64,000 nucleotides of DNA from contig NZ_JAUQSZ010000006.1 of NCBI RefSeq assembly GCF_030580995.1, positions 62,001-126,000 on the forward strand, written 5' to 3'. Of the stretch, positions 55,051-63,618 are shown one piece after another. This DNA comes from Sphingomonas immobilis (GTDB taxonomy: Bacteria; Pseudomonadota; Alphaproteobacteria; Sphingomonadales; Sphingomonadaceae). Under the pieces are notes generated by a model. The model searched no databases, was not told where the DNA came from, and saw nothing but the letters and a program-made list of their open reading frames with translations. A program made the translations under genes and the position numbers. Each line of letters starts with the position of its first letter. The first letter of the stretch is position 1.

Positions 55051-56196
55051 ATGTCCTCTCCTCCCCGCACCGCCGCGCTGATCGTCGCCGCAGGCCAGGG
55101 CCTGCGCAGCGGCAGCCCGCTTCCCAAGCAATATGCGCCGCTCGCCGGCAAGCCGATGCTGGCGCACTCCCACGCCGCGCTGTCGGCGCATCCCGGCATC
55201 CACAGCGTGCTGGTCGCGATCGGCGCGGATCAGGCGGCGATGCTGGAGGCGGCACTCGGCCCCGTCGCTCACGTCACCGGCGGCGCAGCGCGGCGCGACT
55301 CCGTGCGCGCCGGGCTGGAGGCGCTCGCCGCCGACGCGCCCGACTATGTGCTGATCCACGACGCCGCCCGCCCCTTCCTCTCCGCCGCCGTGATCGATCG
55401 CCTCATCGCCGCGCTGGATACCCACGAAGGCGCGATCCCCGCCCTGCCCGTCGCCGACACGCTCGTGCGCCGCTCGGGCGAGACGGTGCCGCGCGACGAT
55501 CTCTACCGTGTCCAGACCCCGCAGGCGTTCCGCTTCGCCACCATCCTCGCCGCGCACCGCGACTGGCCCGCCGATGCCGAAGCGACCGACGATGCGCAGA
55601 TGCTCGCCAAAAGCGGCTATGAGGTCGCAATCGTTCAAGGCGACTCGATGTTGGAAAAGATCACCCACCCCGAAGACTTCGCCGCCGCCGAGGCTCGCCA
55701 CGGCGCGAACCTGCGCGTGCGCTCCGCCAGCGGTTACGACGTCCACCGCCTCGTTACCGGCGAGGATCTGTGGCTCGGGGGCGTGAAGATCGATCACGAC
55801 AAGGGCCTGTCGGGGCACAGCGACGCCGACGTCGCGCTCCATGCCATCACCGATGCCCTGCTCGGCACGATCGGCGACGGCGACATCGGCATGCATTTCC
55901 CGCCCAGTGACCCGCAGTGGCGCGGGGCAAACTCCGCGCAATTCCTCCAGCACGCGGCCTCGCTGATCGCGAAACGCGGCGGCGTGGTCGATTTCGTCGA
56001 TCTCACCATCATCTGCGAGGCGCCCAAGATCGGCCCGCACCGCGAGGCGATGCGCGCCCGCATCGCCGATCTGCTGGTGCTGAAACCCGGCCAGGTCAGT
56101 GTCAAGGCGACCACAACCGAGAAGCTCGGCTTCACCGGCCGCGGCGAGGGCATCGCCGCGCAGGCGGTCGCGACCGTGCGGGTGCCGGAGGCATGA
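55051..56196 (+). CDS. ispDF: Bifunctional IspD/IspF isoprenoid enzyme
   Basis: 381 residues. Residues 1 to about 220 are IspD (ALIVAAGQGLRSGSPLPKQY, IHDAARPFLSAAVIDRLI, VQTPQAFRF). The rest is IspF (GYDVHRLVTGEDLWLGGVKI, DKGLSGHSDADVALHAITDA, TTTEKLGFTGRGEGIAAQAV). It carries out the third and fifth MEP-pathway steps; Dxr is encoded at 18443. The fusion is common in alphaproteobacteria. The stop overlaps the next gene. Confidence 0.97.
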   Translation: MSSPPRTAALIVAAGQGLRSGSPLPKQYAPLAGKPMLAHSHAALSAHPGIHSVLVAIGADQAAMLEAALGPVAHVTGGAARRDSVRAGLEALAADAPDYVLIHDAARPFLSAAVIDRLIAALDTHEGAIPALPVADTLVRRSGETVPRDDLYRVQTPQAFRFATILAAHRDWPADAEATDDAQMLAKSGYEVAIVQGDSMLEKITHPEDFAAAEARHGANLRVRSASGYDVHRLVTGEDLWLGGVKIDHDKGLSGHSDADVALHAITDALLGTIGDGDIGMHFPPSDPQWRGANSAQFLQHAASLIAKRGGVVDFVDLTIICEAPKIGPHREAMRARIADLLVLKPGQVSVKATTTEKLGFTGRGEGIAAQAVATVRVPEA

Positions 56197-56726
56197 TGCG
56201 CACCCTCTTTGCCGTCCTCGCCGCCTGTGCCCTCTCCACGCACGCCAGCGCGCAGACGTTGCAGGCGCGCGAATGCCTGACCGCGCCCGAGGCGGAGGCG
56301 TTGCTCATCACCGTCATTCCCGACGCGCTGACCGAGGTGAGCCGCACCTGCGCCGCGCAGCTCCCCGCTGGCGCGCTGCTCCGCACGCCGGAGCGCAGCT
56401 TCGGCCAGACCTACCGCGACCTTGCCGACGCGAGTTGGCCCGCGACCCGCCGCGCGCTTGCGAAGATGCTCCCGCCCGATGCCGCGCCGATGCTCGACAA
56501 CGATCTCGCGCGGCTGATGCTGATCTCGGTCGCGGGCCCCATCGTCGCCAAGCAGGTCAAGCCTGCCGATTGCGGCCCCGCCAACCGCTTCCTGACGATG
56601 ATCGCGCCGCTGCCGCCGAAGAACGCCGCCGCCGCCATCGTCGCCGCCCTGCAGATCGCGGGCGTCGACCGAAAGAACGGGCAAAAGGCGCCCGCCATCC
56701 CTATCTGTGCGTTCGAAAGCAAATGA
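56193..56726 (+). CDS. Small secreted protein of unknown function
   Basis: 177 residues. The signal peptide MMRTLFAVLAACALSTHASA is clear. The mature part is helical and Ala-rich, with four cysteines (REC, RTCA, DCGP, ICAF) that could make two disulfides in the periplasm. It overlaps ispDF and pncC by 4 bases each, so it is cotranslated with them. I do not recognise the family. An alternative start is the next codon. Confidence 0.75.
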   Translation: MMRTLFAVLAACALSTHASAQTLQARECLTAPEAEALLITVIPDALTEVSRTCAAQLPAGALLRTPERSFGQTYRDLADASWPATRRALAKMLPPDAAPMLDNDLARLMLISVAGPIVAKQVKPADCGPANRFLTMIAPLPPKNAAAAIVAALQIAGVDRKNGQKAPAIPICAFESK

Positions 56727-57265
56727 CCACCGATTCCATCCTCCCCGAGGAGATCCTCGCCGCCGCCCGCCGCGCGGTCGACGCCAACCGCGCCGCCGGC
56801 CGCACCTTCGCGCTGGCCGAGAGCTGCACCGGCGGGCTCGTCGCCGCGGCGATCACCGAGATACCGGGTTCGTCCGACGTGTTCGAACGCGGCTTCGTTA
56901 CCTATTCGAACGAGGCGAAGATCGAGATGATCAACGTCAGCGCCGACGTGCTCGATACCTTCGGCGCGGTCTCGATCGCGACCGCATGGAGCATGGCGCA
57001 GGGCGCGCTGGAAGCGAGCGGCGCGGATATCGCCATCGCCATCACCGGCGTCGCGGGCCCCGATGGCGGCACCGAGAAGAAGCCGGTCGGCACCGTCGTG
57101 TTCGCCCGCGCGGAGAAGGGCGCCGATCCCCAGCACGTCGTCGCCGATCGCAAGGAATTCGGCGATCTCGGCCGCGGCGGCGTGCGTTTTCAGGCGGTGC
57201 TGTGCGCGCTCGAACTGCTGCTGCCCTCGCATGACGGCGGCGACGGGCTGGACGGCGACGCATAG
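56723..57265 (+). CDS. pncC: CinA-family nicotinamide-nucleotide amidase (PncC)
   Basis: 180 residues. FALAESCTGGLVAAAITEIP, ERGFVTYSNEAKIEMINV and ITGVAGPDGGTEKKPVGTV are the signature of the stand-alone CinA C-terminal domain. It deamidates NMN to recycle NAD. The last 25 codons (LLLPSHDGGDGLDGDA) overlap the convergent ratA gene by 76 bp. Confidence 0.93.
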   Translation: MTTDSILPEEILAAARRAVDANRAAGRTFALAESCTGGLVAAAITEIPGSSDVFERGFVTYSNEAKIEMINVSADVLDTFGAVSIATAWSMAQGALEASGADIAIAITGVAGPDGGTEKKPVGTVVFARAEKGADPQHVVADRKEFGDLGRGGVRFQAVLCALELLLPSHDGGDGLDGDA

Positions 57266-57684
57266 AGCGCGGCGGCGCGCTCCTCGAACGCGCCGATCAT
57301 CTTCCGCAGCGCGACGCCGAACACCTGCCCCGCCAGCATCTCGAACATCCGGTTCTTGAAGGCGAAATCGACCGTGAAATCGACCGCGCAGCCGTCGCCT
57401 TCGGCGCGGAACACCCAGTCGTTGCGCAGATATTTGAGCGGCCCGTCGAGATATTCGACATGGACCTTGCCCGGCCGCTGCTTGTCGACCTTCGACGTGA
57501 AGGTCTCGCGCAGGCCCTTGAAGCCGACGATCATGTCCGCGACCATCTGCGTCTCGCTGTCCGACCGCACGCGGATCGCCGTCACCCACGGCAGGAACTC
57601 CGGGTAACGCCGCACATCGGCGACGAGATCGAACATCTGCGCCGAGGTGTACGGCAAGCGGCGCGTTTCGGCGTGCTTAGGCAT
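57190..57684 (-). CDS. RatA/COQ10-type START domain protein
   Basis: 164 residues. Typical parts are LPYTSAQMFDLVADVRRYPE, PWVTAIRVR, GFKGLRETFTSKV, YLDGPLKYLRNDW and FKNRMFEMLAGQVF. The fold binds hydrophobic ligands. Homologues are the ubiquinone-binding Coq10 and E. coli RatA, and the alphaproteobacterial members are more likely to serve coenzyme Q (inference). The Ser/Pro-rich tail (YASPSSPSPPSCEGSSSSSA) lies in the overlap with pncC and is not part of the domain. The start ATG is 57684, just inside a palindrome pair. Confidence 0.88.
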   Translation of the reverse strand: MPKHAETRRLPYTSAQMFDLVADVRRYPEFLPWVTAIRVRSDSETQMVADMIVGFKGLRETFTSKVDKQRPGKVHVEYLDGPLKYLRNDWVFRAEGDGCAVDFTVDFAFKNRMFEMLAGQVFGVALRKMIGAFEERAAALYASPSSPSPPSCEGSSSSSAHSTA

Positions 57685-57688
57685 GAGC

Positions 57689-57776
57689 CGTCGCCCCGGC
57701 GGAGGCCGGGGCCGCCGTGTTCGAGGCACCGCATTCGCCAACCATCCTAACGGCCCCGGCCTCCGCCGGGGCGACG
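57689..57776. repeat. REPIN-like inverted pair between lipA and ratA
   Basis: A perfect 26-bp inverted repeat: CGTCGCCCCGGCGGAGGCCG plus GGGCCG at 57689-57714 against 57751-57776. The spacer is 36 bp. Each arm folds by itself (CCCCGGC-ggag-GCCGGGG). It fills the whole gap between the two genes, so ratA may be read through from lipA across it. Confidence 0.9.
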
Positions 57777-57789
57777 AAAACGCGCGACG

Positions 57790-58716
57790 TCACGCCCCGA
57801 CCTTCGCCAGCTTCGCCTCCCGCGCCGCGCGCAGGCGGGCGAAATCGTCGCCGGCATGATAGCTCGAGCGCGTCAGCGGCGAGCTCGCCACCAGCAGAAA
57901 CCCCTTCGCGCGCGCAATCGAAGCATAGGCATCGAACGCCTTCGGGGTCACGAAATCCTGCACCTTGGCGTGGCGCGGCGTCGGCTGGAGATACTGGCCC
58001 ATCGTCAGGAAATCGATGTCGGCGCTGCGCATGTCGTCCATCACCTGATGCACCTCCAGCCGCTCCTCGCCGAGCCCGAGCATCACGCCCGATTTGGTGA
58101 AGATCGACGGATCGTGCCGCTTCACGCTCTCCAGCAGCCGCAGCGACGCATAATAGCGCGCGCCCGGCCGGATCGTCGGATACAGCCGCGGCACGGTCTC
58201 GAGGTTGTGGTTGTAGACGTCGGGCCGCGCCGCCACGATCGACTCGACGGCGGCCTGCGCCTTGTTGCGGAAATCGGGCGTCAGGATCTCGATGGTCGTG
58301 TTCGGCGTCGTGCGGCGCAGCGCCTCGATCACCTTGACGAACTGCGACGCGCCGCCATCGGGCAGGTCGTCGCGATCGACCGAGGTGATGACGATATGCT
58401 CCAGCCCCATCTCGGCGCAGGCATCCGCCAGATTCTGCGGTTCGTTCCTGTCGACCGCGCGCGGCATGCCCGTCTTGACGTTGCAGAAGGCGCAGGCGCG
58501 CGTGCAGGTGTCGCCCAGAATCATCACCGTCGCGTGCTTCTTGGTCCAGCACTCGCCGATATTGGGGCAGGCCGCTTCCTCGCACACCGTGGCAAGGCCC
58601 TTGCGGCGCATCAGATCCTTGGTCTCCTCGAACGCCTTGCCCATCGGCGCCTTCACGCGGATCCAGTCGGGCTTGCGCTGGCGTTCAGGCCGGGCGATGG
58701 GAGTGATCTCGTTCAT
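57790..58716 (-). CDS. lipA: Lipoyl synthase
   Basis: 308 residues, radical-SAM. The auxiliary cluster [12 protein letters not shown] and the SAM cluster CTRACAFC are complete, and the C-terminal [10 protein letters not shown] gives the serine ligand. It inserts sulfur into octanoyl groups on lipoyl domains. I start at the ATG 58716 ([16 protein letters not shown]); the frame is open 12 codons further up. ratA follows downstream, a frequent alphaproteobacterial pairing. Confidence 0.97.
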   Translation of the reverse strand: MNEITPIARPERQRKPDWIRVKAPMGKAFEETKDLMRRKGLATVCEEAACPNIGECWTKKHATVMILGDTCTRACAFCNVKTGMPRAVDRNEPQNLADACAEMGLEHIVITSVDRDDLPDGGASQFVKVIEALRRTTPNTTIEILTPDFRNKAQAAVESIVAARPDVYNHNLETVPRLYPTIRPGARYYASLRLLESVKRHDPSIFTKSGVMLGLGEERLEVHQVMDDMRSADIDFLTMGQYLQPTPRHAKVQDFVTPKAFDAYASIARAKGFLLVASSPLTRSSYHAGDDFARLRAAREAKLAKVGA

Positions 58717-58772
58717 GCCTTTGCATCTAGCGACGCCTTGATGCCGATACAACTCGCGCTAAGGAGCACCTC

Positions 58773-59402
58773 ATGACCGATTTTTCCGATCTGCTCGATG
58801 GCTATCAACGCTTCCGCACCAGCGAATACCGCCGCCACCGCGAACGGTGGGACGAACTCTCCGAGGGCCAGAGCCCGCGCGTGATGGTGATCGCCTGCTC
58901 CGACAGCCGCGTCGATCCCGCGCAGATCTTCGATACCGTGCCCGGCGAGATCTTCGTCGTGCGCAACGTCGCCAATCTCGTACCGCCGTTCGAGGACGAT
59001 GCGGGACGCCACGGCGTCTCCGCCGCGCTCGAATTTGCCGTCACCCAGCTCGAAGTGCCCGAGATCGTCGTGCTCGGCCACGGCAAGTGCGGCGGTGTCG
59101 GCGCGGCGCTCTCCCGGCGCTTCAAGCACGCGGCACCCGGCCACGGCGGCTTCATCGGCCACTGGGTCGACATGCTCGACGACGCGCGCGACCGTATCGT
59201 CGCCGATCACGGCACCGGGCCGGAGGCGATCCGCGCACTCGAGCATGAGACCGTCCGCGTCAGCCTCGCGAACCTGCGCACCTTCCCCTTCGTGCAGGCA
59301 GGCGAGTCGGCCGGCAAGCTCAAGCTCCACGGCGCCTATTTCGCGATCAGCGACGGCATCCTGCACGTGCTGGGCCAGGACGGCACGTTCGCCGCAGCCT
59401 GA
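58773..59402 (+). CDS. Beta-carbonic anhydrase
   Basis: 209 residues. The zinc ligands sit in VIACSDSRVDPAQI and VLGHGKCGGVGAAL; NVANLVPPFEDD and EFAVTQLEVPEIVVLGH are typical. No signal peptide, so it works in the cytosol, interconverting CO2 and bicarbonate. GGAGC lies before the ATG. A membrane-protein gene follows after 11 bp and is probably cotranscribed. Confidence 0.94.
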   Translation: MTDFSDLLDGYQRFRTSEYRRHRERWDELSEGQSPRVMVIACSDSRVDPAQIFDTVPGEIFVVRNVANLVPPFEDDAGRHGVSAALEFAVTQLEVPEIVVLGHGKCGGVGAALSRRFKHAAPGHGGFIGHWVDMLDDARDRIVADHGTGPEAIRALEHETVRVSLANLRTFPFVQAGESAGKLKLHGAYFAISDGILHVLGQDGTFAAA

Positions 59403-59413
59403 CGGAAACGCCC

Positions 59414-60151
59414 GTGTGGTCCGACATTCGCGATGTCTACCGCGCCGCCGGGGCCTTCGCGCTAGCCTGCCCGCTGCTGTTCCTGATCCCGCCGCTGTGC
59501 GAGATGCTTCAGCACGTCGTCGAATACCGGATCGGCATGTACGACAGCCTCGCCGCGTTCAAGGCGGTGGCGAACGACAACAGCCGCATGGGCTTCGGCA
59601 TCCTGAAAGTCGTCGCGACGCTCCTGCCCGGCTATTGGTTCACCCGTTTCATGGGCAACGGCCATGATGTCCGCGCGGCGCACGATTTCCGCGCATTCGG
59701 CTGGTGGGGGCTGGTGATGCTGGTCAGCCTCCTCCTCACCGCGACCGGCCTGTTCCTCGGCGATATCCTCGCCCCGCTGCATCTCGGCAAGCAGGCGGCG
59801 ACGTTCGTCGGCGCGGGCTACAACATCGCCACCGCCGTGCTCGGCATCTATCTCACCGCCTGGGGCGTCGCCTGGGCGCTCGGCAACCGCGCGATCGGGC
59901 CGCGCGGCTCGATCCGCATCATGGCGGGCTCGTTCTGGCGGACGATCGGATACGTCATCGCCGGCGCGCTGCCGCTGATGATCGTGCATTATGCGCTGGG
60001 TTACGGCGCGCTCGGGCGGCCGCCCGCGCTGCTCTGGCCGATGCTGACGCTCGATGCGCTGGTCGTCGGCTTGCTCGCGCTCACGCTGGCGGGTGCCTCC
60101 TTCGTCGCCGCGCGCCACGCCGCCGCCAAGAAGCAGGTGTCGCTGGCTTAG
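59414..60151 (+). CDS. Multi-pass membrane protein of unknown function
   Basis: 245 residues, GTG start, with about six membrane helices (GAFALACPLLFLIPPL, WWGLVMLVSLLLTATGLFLG, AVLGIYLTAWGVAWALG, VIAGALPLMIVHYALGYGAL, MLTLDALVVGLLALTLA). No transport or enzyme motif is seen. It is linked to the carbonic anhydrase gene by close spacing and overlaps the convergent hydrolase gene by 4 bp. Confidence 0.78.
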   Translation: MWSDIRDVYRAAGAFALACPLLFLIPPLCEMLQHVVEYRIGMYDSLAAFKAVANDNSRMGFGILKVVATLLPGYWFTRFMGNGHDVRAAHDFRAFGWWGLVMLVSLLLTATGLFLGDILAPLHLGKQAATFVGAGYNIATAVLGIYLTAWGVAWALGNRAIGPRGSIRIMAGSFWRTIGYVIAGALPLMIVHYALGYGALGRPPALLWPMLTLDALVVGLLALTLAGASFVAARHAAAKKQVSLA

Positions 60152-61134
60152 GATTCGTCGGGGATCGTCAGCGTCGCGGTCGCGGGATCGTCGTCCTCCA
60201 GCCCCGGCGCCACGCCGCGATGCACACGCACCCCGCCCGAGATCCGCACCGATTTCGCACCCGGAGAGGAGACGGCCACCGCCGCCTTGGCCGCGGGTTC
60301 GCCCGGCGCAGATACCGCCTTGGCAGGCGCAGCGCGGAAGATCGTCACGCCGGCGACCTGCTGGATGCCGCTGCTCGGCCGCTCCGACTGGTCCATGCCC
60401 GACGCCGCGAGGTAGGACGTGCCGCGATCGGGCACGCTCTCGGAGCCCGAATAGCCCTGCCGGAACGCCAGCGACCGCTCCATCGCGCCCTTCCACTGGT
60501 AGAAGATATGCGCGCCGATCTGCGTCACCTGCTTCATGCTCGCCGCCCACCACGGGTTGACGTAATTCGCATGATAGAAGGTCGCCGATCCGACCGGCGC
60601 ATAGACCGCCCCGGACAAAGCCTCGCTGGCGATGCCCTGCGCGCGCGCCCAGGCGGTCGGCTGGATGGGGTGATCCATCGATCCGTCGCAGGTGAAGCTG
60701 AACTGGCAGCCGGTGCGCCGGTTCGATCCCTGATAGACGACGCCGCACACGCTCGGCGGGAAAGCGCGGTCACGGACGCGGTTGAGCACGACCTGCGCCA
60801 CCGCCCGCTCGCCGTCGTCGGTCTGCGAACGCGCCTCGTAATAGACCGCCGCCGTCAGACATTCGAGCGCGCGGCCCGCATCGTCGGGACTCGCCGAGGC
60901 GAGGGTGAACGACGGCGCGGCGCTGGCGGTGGTCGTGATCGCGAGGCCACCGTCCTCGGGATCGTTCAGCGCGATATCGCCGACGTCCTTGGGGATGTTG
61001 AGGTCGAGCTTCTTGAGCAGATCGGGCGCGCGGACAATCGGCGGAATGTCCATCACCACCTGCACCGGCCGCGGCTTCGCACAGCCGCTCACGAAGAGCA
61101 GCGCGATCAGCGCGATGAGCAGGCGTGCGTACAT
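60148..61134 (-). CDS. Cell wall hydrolase, SleB/Hydrolase_2 family, lipoprotein
   Basis: 328 residues. The lipobox is LIALLFVSGCAKP, cleavage before Cys. The Hydrolase_2 domain is in the middle: AAVYYEARSQTDDGERAVAQ, VLNRVRDRAFPPSVCGVVYQ and FHANYVNPWW. The family cuts cortex-like or muramic lactam peptidoglycan in spore formers; in proteobacteria it is a general wall hydrolase. I chose the ATG at 61134, which starts right at the signal peptide. The last 100 residues are Ala/Pro-rich and of unknown role. Confidence 0.88.
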   Translation of the reverse strand: MYARLLIALIALLFVSGCAKPRPVQVVMDIPPIVRAPDLLKKLDLNIPKDVGDIALNDPEDGGLAITTTASAAPSFTLASASPDDAGRALECLTAAVYYEARSQTDDGERAVAQVVLNRVRDRAFPPSVCGVVYQGSNRRTGCQFSFTCDGSMDHPIQPTAWARAQGIASEALSGAVYAPVGSATFYHANYVNPWWAASMKQVTQIGAHIFYQWKGAMERSLAFRQGYSGSESVPDRGTSYLAASGMDQSERPSSGIQQVAGVTIFRAAPAKAVSAPGEPAAKAAVAVSSPGAKSVRISGGVRVHRGVAPGLEDDDPATATLTIPDES

Positions 61135-61210
61135 GAAAGTCCGGGCGCGGTTGTCGACGCTGCCCGCTGTACCGCCCAAGCCTTAGGCTTTGGTTAAGGA
61201 CGCCAGTCAC

Positions 61211-61300
61211 CCTCACCCTTCCCACCCGGCTGCGCCGGGCGGGCCCCCTCCCTCTCCCATTGGGAGAGGGAGGGAGGAGCGAAGCGACGGAAGGGTGAGG
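61211..61300. repeat. Nested palindrome between SleB-type gene and ppk2
   Basis: The outer arms are CCTCACCCTTCC (61211) and GGAAGGGTGAGG (ending 61300). Inside are CCCGGCTGCGCCGGG and CCCTCCCTCTCCCA/TGGGAGAGGGAGGG. Three stems in 90 bp give a cruciform-like unit. It ends 6 bp before the ppk2 stop codon and may also end transcription from ppk2. Confidence 0.8.
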
Positions 61301-61306
61301 AATAGG

Positions 61307-62080
61307 CTATATCCCCAAGGCCTCCCGCGCGATCTTCTCCACCGCCGGGTCCAGTTCCGGCGGCGTCATGTCCACCCCGGCCTCCAGCGCGTCCGCGATC
61401 GCCGTCAGCGCGGCGATGCGGGCGGATTTCTTGTCGTTGCCGTCGATGATCGTCCACCCGGCCCAGCGCGTGTCGGTGCGCGCGAACATCTCGTGCATCG
61501 CCTTCAAATAGTCCTTGCGCTTCGCCCGGTTGCGATAATCGTCCGCCCCGGTTTTCCAGCGCTTCCACGGATGCTCCAGCCGCGCGGCCAGGCGCTTGTC
61601 CTGCTCCTTCTGTGTCACATGGACGAACAGCTTGACGATGGTCGTGCCCGAATCCGCCTGCTGCGCCTCGAACTCGTTGATCTCGTCATAGCCGCGCTTC
61701 CACTCGGCCTCGGATGCATAGCCCTCGACCCGCTCGACCAGCACGCGCCCGTACCAGCTCCGGTCGAACACGGCGATATCGCCATTGGCCGGAAGTCGCC
61801 GCCAGAAACGCCAGAGGAAATGCCGGTCGCGTTCCTCCTCGGTCGGTGCCTTGATCGGCCAGACCTCGAAATTGCGCGGATCCCATTCCGCGGTCAGCCG
61901 CTGGATGACGCCGCCCTTGCCCGCCGCGTCCCAGCCCTCGAACAGCACGATCGCGCGCTTCTTGTGGACGATATGCGCGACCTGGATATGCGCCAGCCGC
62001 TTCTGCAGCTTCTCCAGCGCGTCCTTGTAGTCGCCGTCATATTTGGCACCGGCTTCGAATTTCTTGAGATCGATCGACAT
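61307..62080 (-). CDS. ppk2: Polyphosphate kinase 2 family protein
   Basis: 257 residues, one PPK2 domain. Walker A is LFEGWDAAGKGGVIQRL; the second motif is AVFDRSWYGRVLVERVEG; the lid region has KEQDKRLAARLEHPWKRWK. It transfers phosphate between polyphosphate and nucleoside di- or monophosphates; the preferred nucleotide cannot be read from the sequence. It is transcribed alone. Confidence 0.93.
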   Translation of the reverse strand: MSIDLKKFEAGAKYDGDYKDALEKLQKRLAHIQVAHIVHKKRAIVLFEGWDAAGKGGVIQRLTAEWDPRNFEVWPIKAPTEEERDRHFLWRFWRRLPANGDIAVFDRSWYGRVLVERVEGYASEAEWKRGYDEINEFEAQQADSGTTIVKLFVHVTQKEQDKRLAARLEHPWKRWKTGADDYRNRAKRKDYLKAMHEMFARTDTRWAGWTIIDGNDKKSARIAALTAIADALEAGVDMTPPELDPAVEKIAREALGI

Positions 62081-62118
62081 GGCGCGACCCTAAAGCGGAT
62101 CGCGCCATGCTCAAAGGC

Positions 62119-62724
62119 TCAATAGCCGACGGTGAAACGCTCGCGGCTGTGCTTCGGGCTCTCGATCTCGTCGGCCATCGCGATCGCATAATCGGCGAAG
62201 CTGATGAAGCTGATGCCCTCGGCATCGTGCAGCAGGTCATCCTTGCCGCTGCGATAGCCGCCGGTACGCGGGCCGGTGTCGAACAGCATCGACGGCGACA
62301 GGAAGGTCCAGTCGAGCCCCTCGCTCGCCTTCAGCAGGTCGAGAAAGGCGATCCCCGCCCCCGCCTCGGCGCGGTACGCCTCGGGAAAATGAGCGGAGTC
62401 GAACAGGCGCTTGCCGTCTGCGGTGCGCAGGCTCGCGGCACCGCCCACGACGAGCAGGCGCGGCACGCCCGACGCCGTGACCGCACCGATCATCGCGGCG
62501 GCATCGGTATCCGCGAAGCGCCTCGCGGTGACGACGGCGTCCTGCCCGCGCAGGGCTTCGCTCAGCGCGGCGCTATCGGCGGCATCGAGCGCGAGCGGCG
62601 TCACACGCTCCGCCGCCTCGCCCGGTTTGCGTGCGATCGCAAGCACCTCGTGCCCGCGCCGCGCCAGCTCGCCGACGATCTCCGACCCCGCACGCCCCGT
62701 CGCGCCGACCACTGCTACCTTCAT
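62119..62724 (-). CDS. NAD(P)-binding oxidoreductase, NmrA/atypical SDR type
   Basis: 201 residues. It starts MKVAVVGATGRAGSEIVGEL, a GxxGxxG dinucleotide site, and later has LLVVGGAASLRTADGKRLFD and DWTFLSPSMLFDTGPRTGGY. No YxxxK catalytic pair is apparent, so it may bind the nucleotide for sensing or act on flavin/quinone-like partners. GGAGG 6 bp upstream fixes the ATG at 62724 instead of the one at 62736. Confidence 0.85.
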   Translation of the reverse strand: MKVAVVGATGRAGSEIVGELARRGHEVLAIARKPGEAAERVTPLALDAADSAALSEALRGQDAVVTARRFADTDAAAMIGAVTASGVPRLLVVGGAASLRTADGKRLFDSAHFPEAYRAEAGAGIAFLDLLKASEGLDWTFLSPSMLFDTGPRTGGYRSGKDDLLHDAEGISFISFADYAIAMADEIESPKHSRERFTVGY

Positions 62725-62846
62725 TGATGCCTCCATCGTTATGCGCCGGAACTAGGGATCGGGCGTCACGAGGATAAGGGCCCGCACGGAAATCCTGCGT
62801 TTCAGGGATGAAGCCTTTGTTTACCATGATCGCCTAGACCCGCCCC

Positions 62847-63614
62847 ATGCAGCCGGTCGCCTTCGATCCCGCCTTCGCGCGCCATCTCGAGGCGCTCGGC
62901 CTCGCCATCGGCCCGGTCGGCGTGAAGCACGTCCATCCCGAAACCGAACTCGAAGGCCCGGTGTCGATCTACGGCGCGGATATCTGGCGTGACCGGGTGA
63001 GCATCGGCGCGTTCAGCTACGTCTGCCCCGGCAGTATCGTCGCGGGCGCGACAGTCGGCCGCTACTGCTCGATCGCGGAAGGGGTGCAGATCGGCATGAC
63101 CGGCCATCCGACCGACTGGCTGACCACCTCGCCCCTTTCCTACGCGCCCGATTTCCTCAATTTCGAGCGCCACTTCGCCACCTGGCTGCCCGAATGGCGC
63201 CGCGGCCTCGCGCTCCATGATTTCGAGATGCGCCCGCACACGAACATCGGCAACGACGTCTGGATCGGCGCGAGCGTTTACATAAAGGACGGCGTCACCA
63301 TCGGCGACGGTGCGATCATCGGCGCGCACAGCGTCGTGACAAAGGACGTCCCGGCCTATGCGATCGTCGTCGGCAATCCCGCCCGCGTCCTGCGATACCG
63401 CTTCCCGGACGCCCTGATCGAACGCCTCGCCGCGCTACGCTGGTGGGACTATGCCATCCTCGATTTCGAAGGTTGGGACGTCCGCGACGTTCCCGGTGCC
63501 GTCTCCGCGCTCGAGGACGCCGTCGCCGCCGGCGCGGTCGCGCCCTACGCGCCGCAGCCGGTCAACCTCGTCGACGAATGGACCTGTTTCCGAGAGGCGG
63601 GACAGGCCGCCTGA
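62847..63614 (+). CDS. Hexapeptide-repeat acetyltransferase (CatB/XAT-like)
   Basis: 255 residues. Left-handed beta-helix repeats are clear ([60 protein letters not shown]). [20 protein letters not shown] and LAALRWWDY are as in xenobiotic acetyltransferases. The acceptor is unknown and may be a sugar or a small amine. It converges with aspS; the two stop codons lie in a 6-bp hairpin GCCTGA-cgcc-TCAGGC at 63609-63624. Confidence 0.88.
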   Translation: MQPVAFDPAFARHLEALGLAIGPVGVKHVHPETELEGPVSIYGADIWRDRVSIGAFSYVCPGSIVAGATVGRYCSIAEGVQIGMTGHPTDWLTTSPLSYAPDFLNFERHFATWLPEWRRGLALHDFEMRPHTNIGNDVWIGASVYIKDGVTIGDGAIIGAHSVVTKDVPAYAIVVGNPARVLRYRFPDALIERLAALRWWDYAILDFEGWDVRDVPGAVSALEDAVAAGAVAPYAPQPVNLVDEWTCFREAGQAA

Positions 63615-63618
63615 CGCC

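Noticed and set aside
55051..56196. IspDF fusion as an unusual gene
   Set aside because: The bifunctional form is common in alphaproteobacteria, so it is annotated but not counted as a finding.
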